Positions 36,591 to 46,486 of a stretch of 64,000 nucleotides of DNA are shown here, in pieces. Numbering within the stretch: the first letter of the stretch is position 1; every line of letters begins with the position of its first letter. This stretch comes from Metabacillus lacus (lineage in GTDB: Bacteria > Bacillota > Bacilli > Bacillales > Bacillaceae). The notes under the pieces are model-generated. The model saw only the letters and a program-made list of their open reading frames with translations, made no database searches and was not told the DNA's origin. The position numbers were made by a program, and so were the translations under genes. Location: positions 62,001 to 126,000 of the forward strand of contig NZ_WKKI01000005.1 in assembly GCF_009674805.1 (NCBI RefSeq), given 5' to 3'.

Positions 36591-37535
36591 CTATTCGTCA
36601 CCTCTTTTAAAAGCACCAGTCAATAGTAAATAAATCATACTTACTATAAAGATAATGATGAGCAGCACAACACCGATTGCAGCTCCAAAGCCCATATCAT
36701 TCTGCTGAATACCCTGTTGATATAATAATCCTACAAGAGTCAATCCGATATTTCCCGGTGAATTGCCCTGCCAAATCACATAACTCTCTTCAAACACCCT
36801 GAAACCGCCAATAATACTGATTGTTGTCACAAAAATAATGATAGGTTTTAAAAATGGAAGTGTAACGTGTATAAATTTTTGAAACATATTCGCCCCATCT
36901 ATTTCAGCTGATTCATACAACTCTTTAGGAACGTTCTGCAATCCTGCCAAAAAGTACAATACGTTTACACCCATCCATCTCCAGGAAGACAGCATAACCA
37001 TAATCAACATTCCCGACCAGGCATTAAACTGCCAGCTGATAGGATCGATACCAAAAAAGCCAACCACCTGGTTCGCAATTGCAAGGTCTGATTCTGAAAA
37101 AACCAATCTGAAAATGACACCAGCAACTACAATAGACGTTAATGCCGGGATAAATAATGCAGAACGAAAGAAAGTTTTGAATCTGACTAATTTAGAATCT
37201 AGCAGAATTGCCAGTATGATAGGAACAGTTATTAATATTAAAACCGTCAGTACCATGTAGATCGTTGTATTGCTTAACGCTTTGTAAAAAGCCTGATTGA
37301 ATATTCTTTGATAATTTTGAAGCCCGATAAATTCTACCTGGCCGGGTAGTATTCTCTGAAAACTCATCATGATTGCTTGTATTGCAGGATAGAGTGTAAG
37401 AACTGTAAAAGAAACTAGGAAAGGAAAAACAAAAATATATGGCACGATCTTTTTTGAGTTTAAAAACCTCAAAATGCTATTTCCTTTTTTGGGTACTACT
37501 GCTGAATCTGCTCTTTGTGTATTTAATTCTGCCAT
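36591..37535 (-). CDS. araP: Arabino-oligosaccharide ABC permease AraP
   Basis: This is the first permease of the CUT1-type importer, 314 residues (B. subtilis AraP is about 313). After a cytoplasmic start of about 30 residues it has six helices and the EAA loop KELYESAEIDGANMFQKFIHVTLPFLKP. AAGGGATAAA precedes the ATG at 37535. A strong hairpin at 37561-37590 separates it from araN, which may favour high AraN and lower permease levels. Confidence 0.88.
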   Translation of the reverse strand: MAELNTQRADSAVVPKKGNSILRFLNSKKIVPYIFVFPFLVSFTVLTLYPAIQAIMMSFQRILPGQVEFIGLQNYQRIFNQAFYKALSNTTIYMVLTVLILITVPIILAILLDSKLVRFKTFFRSALFIPALTSIVVAGVIFRLVFSESDLAIANQVVGFFGIDPISWQFNAWSGMLIMVMLSSWRWMGVNVLYFLAGLQNVPKELYESAEIDGANMFQKFIHVTLPFLKPIIIFVTTISIIGGFRVFEESYVIWQGNSPGNIGLTLVGLLYQQGIQQNDMGFGAAIGVVLLIIIFIVSMIYLLLTGAFKRGDE

Positions 37536-37560
37536 TTTATCCCTTCTAACATTAAAAATT

Positions 37561-37590
37561 CTTATGGACAGGATTTCCCCTGTCCATAAG
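37561..37590 (-). other. Perfect hairpin between araN and araP
   Basis: CTTATGGACAGG, six bases, CCTGTCCATAAG is a perfect 12-bp stem in the araN-araP gap with no T-run after it. Such hairpins often protect the upstream message of a binding protein from decay or cause partial termination. Confidence 0.7.
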
Positions 37591-37597
37591 TAATGAT

Positions 37598-38950
37598 TTA
37601 GTTTCCACTTCCCATTTTCTGCCTGATCGTATCAGATGACCGTTTCAGTGCTTCTTCTGGTGTGGCGTTTTGTTCTCTTAGTACGCTGTGCATAATATTA
37701 GAATCTATTTCTGTTAGTACATCAGGTAAATATTCAGATAGTTGAATACCTGCTACATTATCTTTTACATCCAGCAGAATATCGAAAATATCATCATGGA
37801 AATAGTCGTAATATACGTTGTCAGCTCTCATTTTTTCATCTTCCCACACATCCCAGCGAGGAGGATCAAAACCGAGTTCTGTCCATAGTGCGATGTTGCC
37901 TTCTTTGGACAGCTTTGCAAAGTATAAAAATTCTTTTGCTAAATCAATGTGCTCAGATTGGCTTGTAACAACCGTACCTGTTCCGCCCATTGTCGCTGAT
38001 TCGAAATCTGAATCTGACCATTTCGGCATAGGTCTGATTTGAACTTTACCTTTAAGGTCAGGCATATAAGTTGTAAAGTCTTTCATATAGAACATTGGGA
38101 TCACAAGTGAAGCCTGGCCGCCGCCATTCATAAAGCCGTAAAATTCTTCAGAATGATACTGTCCGCCAGGAGTAATGCTGGCAATCTTGTGTTTATTGAC
38201 CATGTCGTCAATAAACTGTAAAGTGTCAATATTTTTTTCGTTATCTAAAGTCAGTTCTCCATTTTGATCGAAGAAGTCAGATCCTCTTTGGGCAACATAT
38301 GGCCAGATTCCATACCAGTTTGTTGCAATGGTTGTCATAGGCTTTCCAGTCTCTTCAACCACTTTCAAGCCTGCATCTACATAATCGTCCCAAGTCTCAA
38401 TTGCGTCGATATCAACGCCTGCCTGGTCCATGATTTCCGTATTATAGTAAACAACTGATGCGCCGATATGTGTTGGAGCTCCGTAATAATTACCATCCTT
38501 CTGATATACGTTCAGTCTTTCAGGTACAAAACTATCCAACTCAGACTCTATCAAATCGTTCAGCGGTTCTAATTGAACATTTCCTTTAAGGAAGTTTGGA
38601 AATTTAGCCAGCTCTATGTCGGCTAAATCCGGTGCTCCGGATCCTGATTGCAATGCCATTAACAAGTTGTTATGCATTTGATCAAAAGGATAGTTTTCAA
38701 CAGTTAATTTAATAGGTTTATCTGGATTCTGGTCGTTCCATCTGTCAGCTGCATTCGCATAAAAATCAGCATGTGTCCCCGCAAATGTCCAGAACGATAA
38801 TTCTGTTGCATTTTCAATATCCTCACCAGCAGTTTTTACATCATCAGAATTAGCAGGCTGTGTGCCGCCGCCCCCGCCGCTGCATGCCGCCAGAAAAAAC
38901 ACCAAACATAACATCAGGATTCCTGCATTAGAAAATAATTTTTTATTCAT
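37598..38950 (-). CDS. araN: Arabino-oligosaccharide-binding lipoprotein AraN
   Basis: This extracellular solute-binding protein (family 1) of the AraNPQ importer has 450 residues. Its signal peptide ends with lipobox LAAC, followed by a Gly-rich linker and ELSFWTFAGTHADFYANAADRWN, typical for CUT1 binding proteins. The start is taken as the ATG at 38950, eight bases after GGGGTGG; an in-frame GTG lies four codons upstream. It is the first gene of araNPQ-yesL-abfA, behind an AraR-controlled promoter (39090-39118) with a cre-like site inside its leader. Confidence 0.9.
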   Translation of the reverse strand: MNKKLFSNAGILMLCLVFFLAACSGGGGGTQPANSDDVKTAGEDIENATELSFWTFAGTHADFYANAADRWNDQNPDKPIKLTVENYPFDQMHNNLLMALQSGSGAPDLADIELAKFPNFLKGNVQLEPLNDLIESELDSFVPERLNVYQKDGNYYGAPTHIGASVVYYNTEIMDQAGVDIDAIETWDDYVDAGLKVVEETGKPMTTIATNWYGIWPYVAQRGSDFFDQNGELTLDNEKNIDTLQFIDDMVNKHKIASITPGGQYHSEEFYGFMNGGGQASLVIPMFYMKDFTTYMPDLKGKVQIRPMPKWSDSDFESATMGGTGTVVTSQSEHIDLAKEFLYFAKLSKEGNIALWTELGFDPPRWDVWEDEKMRADNVYYDYFHDDIFDILLDVKDNVAGIQLSEYLPDVLTEIDSNIMHSVLREQNATPEEALKRSSDTIRQKMGSGN

Positions 38951-39063
38951 TCCCTTTTCCACCCCTTATTTATTCGTTCGTTGAACAAACTAAGTTTCTG
39001 AGTTATATCTCCAGAAATCACTCCTTGGCCAGTGAGTATAAACGCAATTTTCAGATATTGTAT

Positions 39064-39077
39064 TGAAAACGCATTCA
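39064..39077 (-). promoter_or_regulatory. CcpA cre site in the araN leader
   Basis: TGAAAACGCATTCA fits the cre consensus TGWNANCGNTNWCA with one mismatch, 13 bases downstream of the -10 element. It predicts catabolite repression of araN. Confidence 0.6.
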
Positions 39078-39089
39078 TTTCTTAATGAT

Positions 39090-39118
39090 ATTATAATTAA
39101 GATATACGTACATGTCAA
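39090..39118 (-). promoter_or_regulatory. araN promoter with AraR operator in the spacer
   Basis: On the minus strand TTGACA (39118-39113), exactly 17 bases and TATAAT (39095-39090). The spacer contains ATGTACGTATA, an AraR-type operator half-matched by a second site at 39175. The promoter is perfect consensus, so repression must be tight. Confidence 0.85.
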
Positions 39119-39174
39119 CATGGAAACGGTTTATTAAGGACAAACCATTCTTCAAATTAAAAAAACATCTTTAG

Positions 39175-39186
39175 TTGTACGTACAA
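39175..39186. promoter_or_regulatory. Upstream AraR operator
   Basis: TTGTACGTACAA is a perfect palindrome matching the AraR operator core, about 70 bp upstream of the operator in the araN promoter. Paired operators allow cooperative looping by AraR. Confidence 0.75.
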
Positions 39187-39402
39187 GATATGAAATGCTG
39201 ATTTAATCGCTTCTGATTCCTGCTTTTCAAGCTCTGCTTTATCGGAACAAAGCTTCTTCTGCAGCCGGCAAAAAAGTTTAAGTCCTTATAATTGTGTAAA
39301 AAGGAATAGTTCTTTTATTCACTCTTGGCAACACTGTTTTCAGCTACTGAACAATTGTTCATGAATTCTACATTCACAAGACGGCATAACTAAACAGAAA
39401 GA
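39187..39402. other. Intergenic stretch with no gene
   Basis: No supported open frame, RNA or hairpin with a T-run is seen between the upstream AraR operator and the repeat element. Confidence 0.4.
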
Positions 39403-39588
39403 ATAAGCGGAAGAATTCCGGTTACATTTAGAATAGGCCATTTTATAGGGGAAATAAGGGAATGAATTCCGCTTAAGCTGCTGAAAATCATCCATTTAGC
39501 AGTTTTTTTGGTGCATAGGCGGAATACCTCCGTTTATTTCAGGTCATTTTCGCCGTTTTCTATGAATAGACGGAATTCCTCCGGTTAT
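39403..39588. repeat. 187-bp element, copy 2 (186 bp)
   Basis: It begins ATAAGCGGAAGAATTCCGG and ends CGGAATTCCTCCGGTTAT, and carries the same internal blocks as copy 1 in the same order, including AATAAGGGAATGAATTCCGC and GCTTAAGCTGCTGAAA. It lies just downstream of the leftward araR gene. Confidence 0.8.
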
Positions 39589-39676
39589 ATATAAATAGGG
39601 GCTTTCAAGGTGTTTTACCACCCTTTCAAAAAGAACAATTTACACATTCTTATGGACTTTATGAACAAAAAAGATA

Positions 39677-40798
39677 TTAGCTGTAATCTGTTTCCTTGGT
39701 TGAATTTCTATGAACAATTTCCGGCTCAAACAGAAAAGAATTTTCACGAGCATCCACCATAATTTGAGACTGATGATGATGAATCAGTTCTATCACTTTT
39801 TTGGCAGCCATTTCGCCCAGTTCACTTTTAGGGTGTCTGACTGTAGTTAATTTCACTTCTGAAATGTCAGCAAAGAATGAATCGTCAAAACCAATGATGG
39901 ACATATCATGAGGCACACGGACATTTTTTTGTCGAAGAACATCCAGCAGCTTCATAGCCAGTTCATCATTATAACAAACAATGCCAGTTGGAATTTCCTC
40001 TGACTGTTTCAGAATATTTTCAAGCATTTCGATAGGTTTGCTAAGCTTTTCATCTGTTGTGTACGTAATAATATGATCAGGATGAATGGGGATGCCATGC
40101 TCTCTTTGCGCTTTTAAATATCCTTTCATCCTTTTTAGCCCTTGTAAATCGTCACTCTTGAAAAAACCGAGCATATTGCTGTGGCCTAAGTTAATTAAAT
40201 GTTCCGCTTGGATATAACCACCCTTTTCGTCATCCAGAACCACACTGACCGGCTCTAACTCATCGTAGGCTGCATTAATCATCACATAGGGAATCTTCAG
40301 GGATTCCAAACTTAAATAATAGTTAAGATTAGGGTTGGATATAGCGCTTTTTGTTGCCTCAACAATGACCCCATCAAATTTCTGCGCAATAATCGTTTCT
40401 AAAATTTTTCTTTCGGCAGCATGATCGTTATTTGTACTGTACAGACTCACCTGATATCCTTCTTGACTTAATATGCTCTCTGCTCCGCGGATAATCGAAG
40501 GAAAAATATAATCAGAAATATATGTCACAATAATTGCTATGCTCTTATTGCTAACACCATTTGAAGCTTCGCTGTTATGTTCTGTTCTATCTGATACATA
40601 CGTTCCGGCCCCTTGTTCTTTGTACAGCCATCCGTCACTTACTAACTCCCCCAGAGCAAGACGAACAGTATGCCTGCTGACATTGAACAGTCCCATCAGT
40701 TCACTTTCAGAATGTATTTTTTGTTTTGGCAGAAACGTGTTATCAAGAATCTTGGATTTAATCCAGTTCTTCACCATACCGTATTTCGTTTCATTCAC
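39677..40798 (-). CDS. araR: AraR-type arabinose repressor, copy 1
   Basis: This is a GntR-type winged helix fused to a LacI-type sugar-binding domain, 373 residues. The helix-turn-helix is in SESELMGLFNVSRHTVRLALGELVSDGWLYKEQGAGTYV. From about residue 85 the effector domain reads SIAIIVTYISDYIFPSIIRGAESILSQEGY, almost the same as in B. subtilis AraR. It starts at a GTG (40798) after GGAGTGTTAAA. A second, different araR is at 45382. Which of the two is the orthologue is not clear; both keep TYISDYIFPSIIRG. Confidence 0.85.
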   Translation of the reverse strand: MNETKYGMVKNWIKSKILDNTFLPKQKIHSESELMGLFNVSRHTVRLALGELVSDGWLYKEQGAGTYVSDRTEHNSEASNGVSNKSIAIIVTYISDYIFPSIIRGAESILSQEGYQVSLYSTNNDHAAERKILETIIAQKFDGVIVEATKSAISNPNLNYYLSLESLKIPYVMINAAYDELEPVSVVLDDEKGGYIQAEHLINLGHSNMLGFFKSDDLQGLKRMKGYLKAQREHGIPIHPDHIITYTTDEKLSKPIEMLENILKQSEEIPTGIVCYNDELAMKLLDVLRQKNVRVPHDMSIIGFDDSFFADISEVKLTTVRHPKSELGEMAAKKVIELIHHHQSQIMVDARENSFLFEPEIVHRNSTKETDYS

Positions 40799-41186
40799 AC
40801 TTTAACACTCCATCCGTACAACATAGATATAATGATTTGCAAAGAAATACTATCTTAAACCATTTTAAACCATCATAATATAACGAAGCTAAAATGACAC
40901 CGTTTTCCCCAGATTAAATTTTATTAGATTTACAAAAGCGAAATCGACTGCTACGTTTCCTCATTCCCTGTAAACGGAATTTCTATAACATGCTTTCGCA
41001 AAAAAACCTGAAAATAAATGATTTTAAAATAATGATGTGTAGAACTTTAGGGAATTGAAAGAAGAGGATAAGGTACGAATAAAGTCCCGCCTATTGGACG
41101 GTTATGCAGTATTGGTAATGGACTTACAGCCCTTTCCAAAATAGCCTTGCAGAAAGGAGTCCGGGGCATGAACATGTACTGAAAGC
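40799..41186. other. Intergenic stretch upstream of araR copy 1
   Basis: The first 80 bases should hold the araR promoter; a direct repeat ATGGTTTAAAATGGTTTAA (minus strand) lies there. Near 41115-41178 a short frame (IGNGLTALSKIALQKG) could be a gene relic, but it has no start signal. No other feature is seen. Confidence 0.35.
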
Positions 41187-41215
41187 AAAAGAAGCATTGA
41201 ATTGCATTCAATACT
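41187..41215 (-). terminator. Possible terminator of araBDA
   Basis: ATTGAAT and ATTCAAT form a short stem with TCTTTTGCTTTC after it on the minus strand, 38 bases past the araA stop. The T-run is interrupted, so it is weak. Confidence 0.4.
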
Positions 41216-41252
41216 CTTTTGCACTGCAGGGTCAGCTTTATTGAAGAGGATG

Positions 41253-42674
41253 TTATTTAATTACTACATAGTCTAAATCAACAAGCTTGGCATATGTGAT
41301 AATCTGCTCTGCAGTTAAAGTCAGCGAGACAACTGTATGATGCCCTCCTCCATTTTCAATCCAGGCTTTGACTCCCTCCTGAAAGTTCGGCTTGATTTTC
41401 CAAAGCACTCTGGCCACAGGAAGATTTGGAGCAGGAACGGTCGGTTCAAAAGCAGAGATTTCATTAATTAATAGTTTATAATGTGTACCAAAGTCAGCCA
41501 TTGATACGGCGACACCATCTCCTGGTTTTCCGTCAAACACCAAGCGTGCAGGATCTTCCCGGTCTCCAATGTTTAAGGGGGAAACAACCAATCTAGGCTT
41601 GCTGCCTGCTAAAGATGGATCTACCTCCAGCATATGCGATTGAAGGACTGATTCCTGCCCGGAACCTAATTCATATGTGTAATCTTCCATAAAACCGGTT
41701 GATTTGTTATGGCTCATCACCTTCAGCAGACGATCGAGCGCCGCAGTCTTCCAATCTCCTTCTCCAGCAAAGCCATAACCTTGTTCCATCAGGCGCTGCA
41801 CGGCAAGACCCGGAAGCTGTTTCATGCCATGTAAATCTTCAAAGTTAGTTGTAAAGGCAGTGTAGCCGCCATCATCAAGGAAACGTTTAATGGCAACTTC
41901 ATAACTTGCCTGCACTCTTACACTCGAAAGCCACGCCTCCTTGCTGTAAGTACCATAATCAAAATCATAGAGATTTTCATATTCTTCTAAAAGGGCAGAG
42001 ATTTCTTCTTCCTGAACAGCATCCACATATGAAACAAGATCTCCGATGCCAAAATAATCAACAGTCCAGCCGAACTGTATTTGAGCTTCAACTTTATCTC
42101 CTTCTGTCACTCCCACGTTCCGCATATTATCGCCAAAGCGCGCTACTTTAATATGAAAACTCTCATGATAAGCAGCTGCAACATCCATCCAGTCCGCAAT
42201 TTGCTGCTGCACTTCCGGACGTTCCCAGTAGCCCACTACAATTTTATTGTTCTTTTTTAAGCGGGCATTTATAAATCCATACTCCCGATCACCATGTGCT
42301 GCCTGATTCAAATTCATAAAATCCATATCAATCGTTTCCCAAGGAATATGCTCATTGAATTGAGTCGCTAAGTGAAGCAGCGGTTTTTGCAATAGTTTGG
42401 TCCCGCGAATCCACATTTTAGCAGGTGAGAAGGTATGCATCCAGGTGATCACACCGGCCACCTCGTCACGATAGTTCACTTCTTTCATCACCTTCGTAAT
42501 CTTGTCTGCACTAACTGCCAGATCCTGCAAATGTATTGGATAAGGCAATACTCCGCTTTCATTTAGTGCATCCGTGATGACTCCAGCATTTTTTTTCACC
42601 TCTGCCAGTGCTTCATCTCCATAAAGATGCTGCGAACCTACAACAAACCAAAACTCTTTTTCTGCTTTTTTCAT
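41253..42674 (-). CDS. araA: L-arabinose isomerase
   Basis: This enzyme converts L-arabinose to L-ribulose using Mn2+. It has 473 residues. [16 protein letters not shown] at the N-terminus and [14 protein letters not shown] are typical. The metal-site residues are visible as Glu in TNFEDLHG, Glu in [10 protein letters not shown], His in QSHMLEV and His in GGGHHTV. Start: ATG at 42674, eight bases after AGAGGG; a TTG two codons upstream is in frame. It is the last gene of the leftward araB-araD-araA operon. Confidence 0.94.
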   Translation of the reverse strand: MKKAEKEFWFVVGSQHLYGDEALAEVKKNAGVITDALNESGVLPYPIHLQDLAVSADKITKVMKEVNYRDEVAGVITWMHTFSPAKMWIRGTKLLQKPLLHLATQFNEHIPWETIDMDFMNLNQAAHGDREYGFINARLKKNNKIVVGYWERPEVQQQIADWMDVAAAYHESFHIKVARFGDNMRNVGVTEGDKVEAQIQFGWTVDYFGIGDLVSYVDAVQEEEISALLEEYENLYDFDYGTYSKEAWLSSVRVQASYEVAIKRFLDDGGYTAFTTNFEDLHGMKQLPGLAVQRLMEQGYGFAGEGDWKTAALDRLLKVMSHNKSTGFMEDYTYELGSGQESVLQSHMLEVDPSLAGSKPRLVVSPLNIGDREDPARLVFDGKPGDGVAVSMADFGTHYKLLINEISAFEPTVPAPNLPVARVLWKIKPNFQEGVKAWIENGGGHHTVVSLTLTAEQIITYAKLVDLDYVVIK

Positions 42675-42713
42675 GGTCAAAACCCTCTTTTTTTAGATTG
42701 TAGTTGATCGTGT

Positions 42714-43406
42714 CTATTGCCCGTAGTAAGCATTTTTTCCATGCTTCCGTAAATAGTGTTTATCCAAGATACCCTGCGGCAATTTCTCCGCATAAGAGTT
42801 TAACTCACGGGTAAAAAGATTTAATTTGGCCACTTCATCCAGTACAACACTGTTTATAACAGCAGCTTCAGCACTTTTACCCCAAGTAAATGGACCGTGC
42901 CCCTTCAGTAAAACACCGGGCACTTCCAGGACATTCAAATTGCGCTGCTGAAATGTTTCAATGATGACATGGCCGGTTTCCGCTTCGTAGTCCCGGTCAA
43001 TCTCTGCTTGTGTCAAAAAGCGGGCACATGGTACCGATCCATAAAAATTATCTGCATGAGTGGTTCCCATCGCAGGAAGATCCAGTCCTGCTTGAGCCCA
43101 TATTGTAGCCCATGTGGAATGAGTGTGCACAATACCGCCAATTTCATGGTAATGCTTATATAGTACTGCATGAGTTCTTGTATCCGAAGAGGGATTCAAG
43201 TTCCCCTCTACCACATTACCTTCTAAGTCAACCACCACCATATCGCTCGGCTTCATCGTCGCATAATCAACACCGCTTGGTTTGATGACAATCAGGTTTC
43301 TTTCCCGGTCAATGGCGCTTGCATTTCCCCAGGTGAATTTTACCAGGCCATGTTTGGGCAGCTCCAAGTTAGCCTGATACACCTCTTCTTTTAACTGTTC
43401 CAGCAT
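42714..43406 (-). CDS. araD: L-ribulose-5-phosphate 4-epimerase
   Basis: This enzyme converts L-ribulose 5-phosphate to D-xylulose 5-phosphate. It has 230 residues and is of the class II aldolase fold. Zinc-binding His residues are in GGIVHTHSTWATIWAQAGL and in the later GHGPFTWG. LVKFTWGNASAID and KPSGVDYATMKPSDMVVVD form the substrate and phosphate-binding segments. AGGAGGGGTTAGG precedes the ATG at 43406, one base past the araB stop, so translation is coupled. Confidence 0.93.
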   Translation of the reverse strand: MLEQLKEEVYQANLELPKHGLVKFTWGNASAIDRERNLIVIKPSGVDYATMKPSDMVVVDLEGNVVEGNLNPSSDTRTHAVLYKHYHEIGGIVHTHSTWATIWAQAGLDLPAMGTTHADNFYGSVPCARFLTQAEIDRDYEAETGHVIIETFQQRNLNVLEVPGVLLKGHGPFTWGKSAEAAVINSVVLDEVAKLNLFTRELNSYAEKLPQGILDKHYLRKHGKNAYYGQ

Positions 43407-43407
43407 C

Positions 43408-45030
43408 CTAACCCCTCCTGTTTACAATCAAGTGATCTACAGCAGCTCTCTCAATTAGCAGACCGGCTTTATATCGTTCCATAAATGCTTGGAATCCTCT
43501 CACATCTACCGGATCCGGCTCCATTGCCTGTATGTCAGCCTCTGCAAAAACGTTACTGTCGAGAAATTCCTCGAGGCTTTCCTGCTCTTGACGATTTATT
43601 AAATAGGAAGCAAGGACAGCCATGCCCCAAGCCCCGCCTTCATCTGCTGTTTCCATGACAGAAACTGGTGTATCCAGGGCAGCCGCAATCAATTTCTGGC
43701 CAACAACAGGGGTCTTGAATAAGCCGCCGTGTGCCAGGATGGTATCAATAGCTAGATGTTCTTTACTTGTCAGAATCTCCATTCCAATCCTCAGTGCCCC
43801 AAATGCAGTAAAAAGGTGTGTACGCATGAAGTTCGCTAAATTGAAATGACTTTCAGGCGAGCGAACAAATAAAGGGCGTCCCTCTTCCATCCCTGTAATA
43901 TTTTCTCCTGAAAAATAGCCGTAACTGAGCAGGCCGCCGCCATCCGGGTCAGCTTCAAGAGCCTTAAGTAACATCAAACTGTATAGTGTATCATTGTCGG
44001 CTTTCTGCCCAACTGCCTCAGTCACTTCACGAAACAAAGCCATCCATGCGTTCAAATCACTTGAACAGTTATTTGCATGAACCATTCCGACAGGACTGCC
44101 GCTTGGTGTTGTGACAAGATCAATTTCCGGATATACTTGCGAAATGTCTTTTTCCAGGACAATCATGGCAAAAACCGATGTACCCACTGAGACGTTTCCG
44201 GTGCGTTTCCTAACACTATTTGTAGCAACCATTCCAGTTCCCGCATCACCCTCTGGAGGACAAAGGGGAATACCCGGCTGCAAATTCATCGATATATCCA
44301 GAATTTTAGCACCAGCTTCAGTTAGTTCACCGGCACTCTCTCCGGAAAGAAGGACTGTAGGAAGAATGTTTTTCATATTCAAGGTGCAGCCTTTTGCGCC
44401 AATGACTTTGTCAAAGGTTTGCAGCATGTTTTCATCATAATTCTTTGTAACTTCATTTATCGGAAACATACCTGATGCGTCTCCGATGCCAATAACCTTT
44501 TTTCCTGTTAGCAGCCAGTGTATGTATCCCGCCAAAGTAGTCATGTAATCGATACGCGATATATGTGTTTCTTCATTTAAAACAGCTTGGTAAAGATGGG
44601 CAATACTCCAGCGCTCTGGAATATTGAATTGAAATAAATCAGTTAATTCCTTTGCTGCAGCACTGGTGGTTGCATTGCGCCAGGTCCGAAAGGGAACAAG
44701 CAATTCACCTGCATGATCAAAAGCCATATATCCGTGCATCATAGCGGAAAAGCCAATAGAGCCAATAGAGCTGATTGTGATTTCGTATTGTTGTTCAACC
44801 TTTTGTCTCATCTCGCTGTAAGCTGCGCCAAGACCCCTAATGATATCTGCTGAGTTGTACGTCCAAAATCCATCTTGCATCTGATTTTCCCATTCAAAAC
44901 TTCCTGAGCTGATCGTTTTGAAATCAGAGTCTATTAAAACCGCTTTAATGCGGGTGGACCCCAGTTCTATTCCAAGTGAAGTTTCTCCCCTGCTAATCAC
45001 ATTTCTTACATCTTCAAGTTTCCTGTCCAC
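43408..45030 (-). CDS. FGGY-family L-ribulokinase (AraK-type)
   Basis: This is a sugar kinase of 540 residues, almost certainly L-ribulokinase because it is the first gene of araB-araD-araA. [15 protein letters not shown] is the phosphate-1 motif, [11 protein letters not shown] and TWRNATTS are the sugar-site strands, and [22 protein letters not shown] is the FGGY signature region. It does not resemble B. subtilis AraB, which begins with a DFGTLSGRA motif. Instead it matches the 'ATPase/xylulose kinase-like' proteins used as ribulokinase in some clostridia (AraK) and lactobacilli. It starts at a GTG (45030) after GGAGGAGATTGAC. The activity is inferred from context and family. Confidence 0.85.
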   Translation of the reverse strand: MDRKLEDVRNVISRGETSLGIELGSTRIKAVLIDSDFKTISSGSFEWENQMQDGFWTYNSADIIRGLGAAYSEMRQKVEQQYEITISSIGSIGFSAMMHGYMAFDHAGELLVPFRTWRNATTSAAAKELTDLFQFNIPERWSIAHLYQAVLNEETHISRIDYMTTLAGYIHWLLTGKKVIGIGDASGMFPINEVTKNYDENMLQTFDKVIGAKGCTLNMKNILPTVLLSGESAGELTEAGAKILDISMNLQPGIPLCPPEGDAGTGMVATNSVRKRTGNVSVGTSVFAMIVLEKDISQVYPEIDLVTTPSGSPVGMVHANNCSSDLNAWMALFREVTEAVGQKADNDTLYSLMLLKALEADPDGGGLLSYGYFSGENITGMEEGRPLFVRSPESHFNLANFMRTHLFTAFGALRIGMEILTSKEHLAIDTILAHGGLFKTPVVGQKLIAAALDTPVSVMETADEGGAWGMAVLASYLINRQEQESLEEFLDSNVFAEADIQAMEPDPVDVRGFQAFMERYKAGLLIERAAVDHLIVNRRG

Positions 45031-45091
45031 GTCAATCTCCTCCCCGACAGCTTTCTTTCAGTTTAGTTGCCTTGCTGACAACCTTCTTTAT

Positions 45092-45105
45092 TGATAGCGT
45101 TTACA
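45092..45105 (-). promoter_or_regulatory. CcpA cre site, ara kinase leader
   Basis: TGATAGCGTTTACA matches the cre consensus TGWNANCGNTNWCA at every position, 45 bases downstream of the -10 element. This should block transcription when glucose is present. Confidence 0.85.
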
Positions 45106-45149
45106 ATAGTAGGAGCTTACTCTCATAAAATTGAAAATTAACAATCTTA

Positions 45150-45178
45150 ATTATATTTTTTGTACGTACATTTGTCAA
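45150..45178 (-). promoter_or_regulatory. araBDA promoter with AraR operator in the spacer
   Basis: On the minus strand TTGACA (45178-45173), 17 bases and TATAAT (45155-45150). The spacer carries ATGTACGTACA. The arrangement is the same as at the araN promoter. It lies between divergent genes, so the same operator may affect araR copy 2. Confidence 0.88.
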
Positions 45179-45381
45179 CAAACAATAAAGATATACTTAC
45201 AAGTGCTAGCGCCTATTTCTACTTAGTGAATAACCCTGCCATTCTTCCAGCTTTTAAAACTATGTTATATAGGTTTCAAACGCTATCTTTTCAATCTTTT
45301 CGTGTTATGGTAAAGTATGTGCATACAAATATCGTTTTCAAAACATTTAGGATACGAACAACTTTGAAAGTAGTGAATATA

Positions 45382-46458
45382 GTGAAACCAAAGTATCAGC
45401 TTCTTATTGATGATATAAAAAGTAAAATTCTTTCCGGAGATTACAGTATAGGAGAACAGATTCCTACTGAATTCTGCCTGCAGGAAACCTATCAAGTAAG
45501 CCGTCATACTGTAAGAAAAGCTCTGCTGGAACTATCTAACGAGGGATTTCTCAGAAGCGAAAAAGGATCCGGTACGTATGTGAGCAACCAGTATCAGCAA
45601 AAAGCCGGCGGAAAAAATCATCAAAAAACAATCGGAGTCATTACCACGTACATATCCGATTATATTTTCCCTTCCATTATTCGTGGAATTGAAAGAAGAT
45701 TAAACGAAGATAATTACTCTCTGCTTTTAGCGAGTACGAATAATGATGTTGCTCAGGAAAAGAAAGCCTTGGAGATGATGCTCTCATTCGGGGTTGACGG
45801 TTTAATTGTAGAACCCACAAAAAGCAATCTTTACAATCCAAATATCGCATACTACTTATCATTTAAAGAACAAGATGTCCCATTTGTCATGATTAATGCC
45901 TATTATCAGGAACTGGACGTACCTTATTTTTGTCTCAATGACGTAGAGTCCAGCTATATCGCAACAAAGGAACTCATTGCAAAGGGGCATACTTCAATCG
46001 GCTTGATATCCAAAATGGATGATCTCCAAGGAAAGTACAGAATGAAGGGATATATCAAGGCACTCGGGGAATCCAAAATGCATTTTCAGCCCGAGCATGT
46101 GCTTTTTTATGACACCGAGACGAAGCAGGACTTGAACTCTAATTTGAAAGAATTCCTGAACAACCATCACCATGAACTAACTGCGATTGTTTGCTATAAC
46201 GATCAAGTGGGGTTGGAACTTGTCAATGTATGCAAACAACTTAATATTTCTGTACCGGATGACTTATCGATTATTGGGCAGGACAATTCCTATGTTGCTC
46301 AAAACGCCAATATTAAATTAACAACGTTAACACACCCTCAGGAAGCAATGGGACACGATGCTGCCGAGTGGGTCATCAGAAAGCTGCAAGGCAAAAAGGA
46401 TTTACCTAACGAAAACTACTATCAGCCGGAACTTATACCAGGGGAAACTGTTAAATAA
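45382..46458 (+). CDS. araR: AraR-type arabinose repressor, copy 2
   Basis: This GntR winged helix plus LacI-type effector domain has 358 residues from a GTG at 45382 (MKPKYQLLIDDI). The open frame continues upstream, but the alignment with B. subtilis AraR (MLPKYAQVKEEI) favours this start; the ribosome binding site is weak. The helix-turn-helix is in CLQETYQVSRHTVRKALLELSNEGFL and the effector domain begins TIGVITTYISDYIFPSIIRGIERRL. It is about half-identical by eye to copy 1. It is divergent from the araBDA promoter, the position of a local autoregulated repressor. Confidence 0.85.
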   Translation: MKPKYQLLIDDIKSKILSGDYSIGEQIPTEFCLQETYQVSRHTVRKALLELSNEGFLRSEKGSGTYVSNQYQQKAGGKNHQKTIGVITTYISDYIFPSIIRGIERRLNEDNYSLLLASTNNDVAQEKKALEMMLSFGVDGLIVEPTKSNLYNPNIAYYLSFKEQDVPFVMINAYYQELDVPYFCLNDVESSYIATKELIAKGHTSIGLISKMDDLQGKYRMKGYIKALGESKMHFQPEHVLFYDTETKQDLNSNLKEFLNNHHHELTAIVCYNDQVGLELVNVCKQLNISVPDDLSIIGQDNSYVAQNANIKLTTLTHPQEAMGHDAAEWVIRKLQGKKDLPNENYYQPELIPGETVK

Positions 46459-46486
46459 TTAGTAAGATTGCAAAAGAAGACTATGC

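Noticed and set aside
45160-45381. N-terminal extension of araR copy 2
   Set aside because: It covers the araBDA promoter and does not match the start of known AraR proteins.
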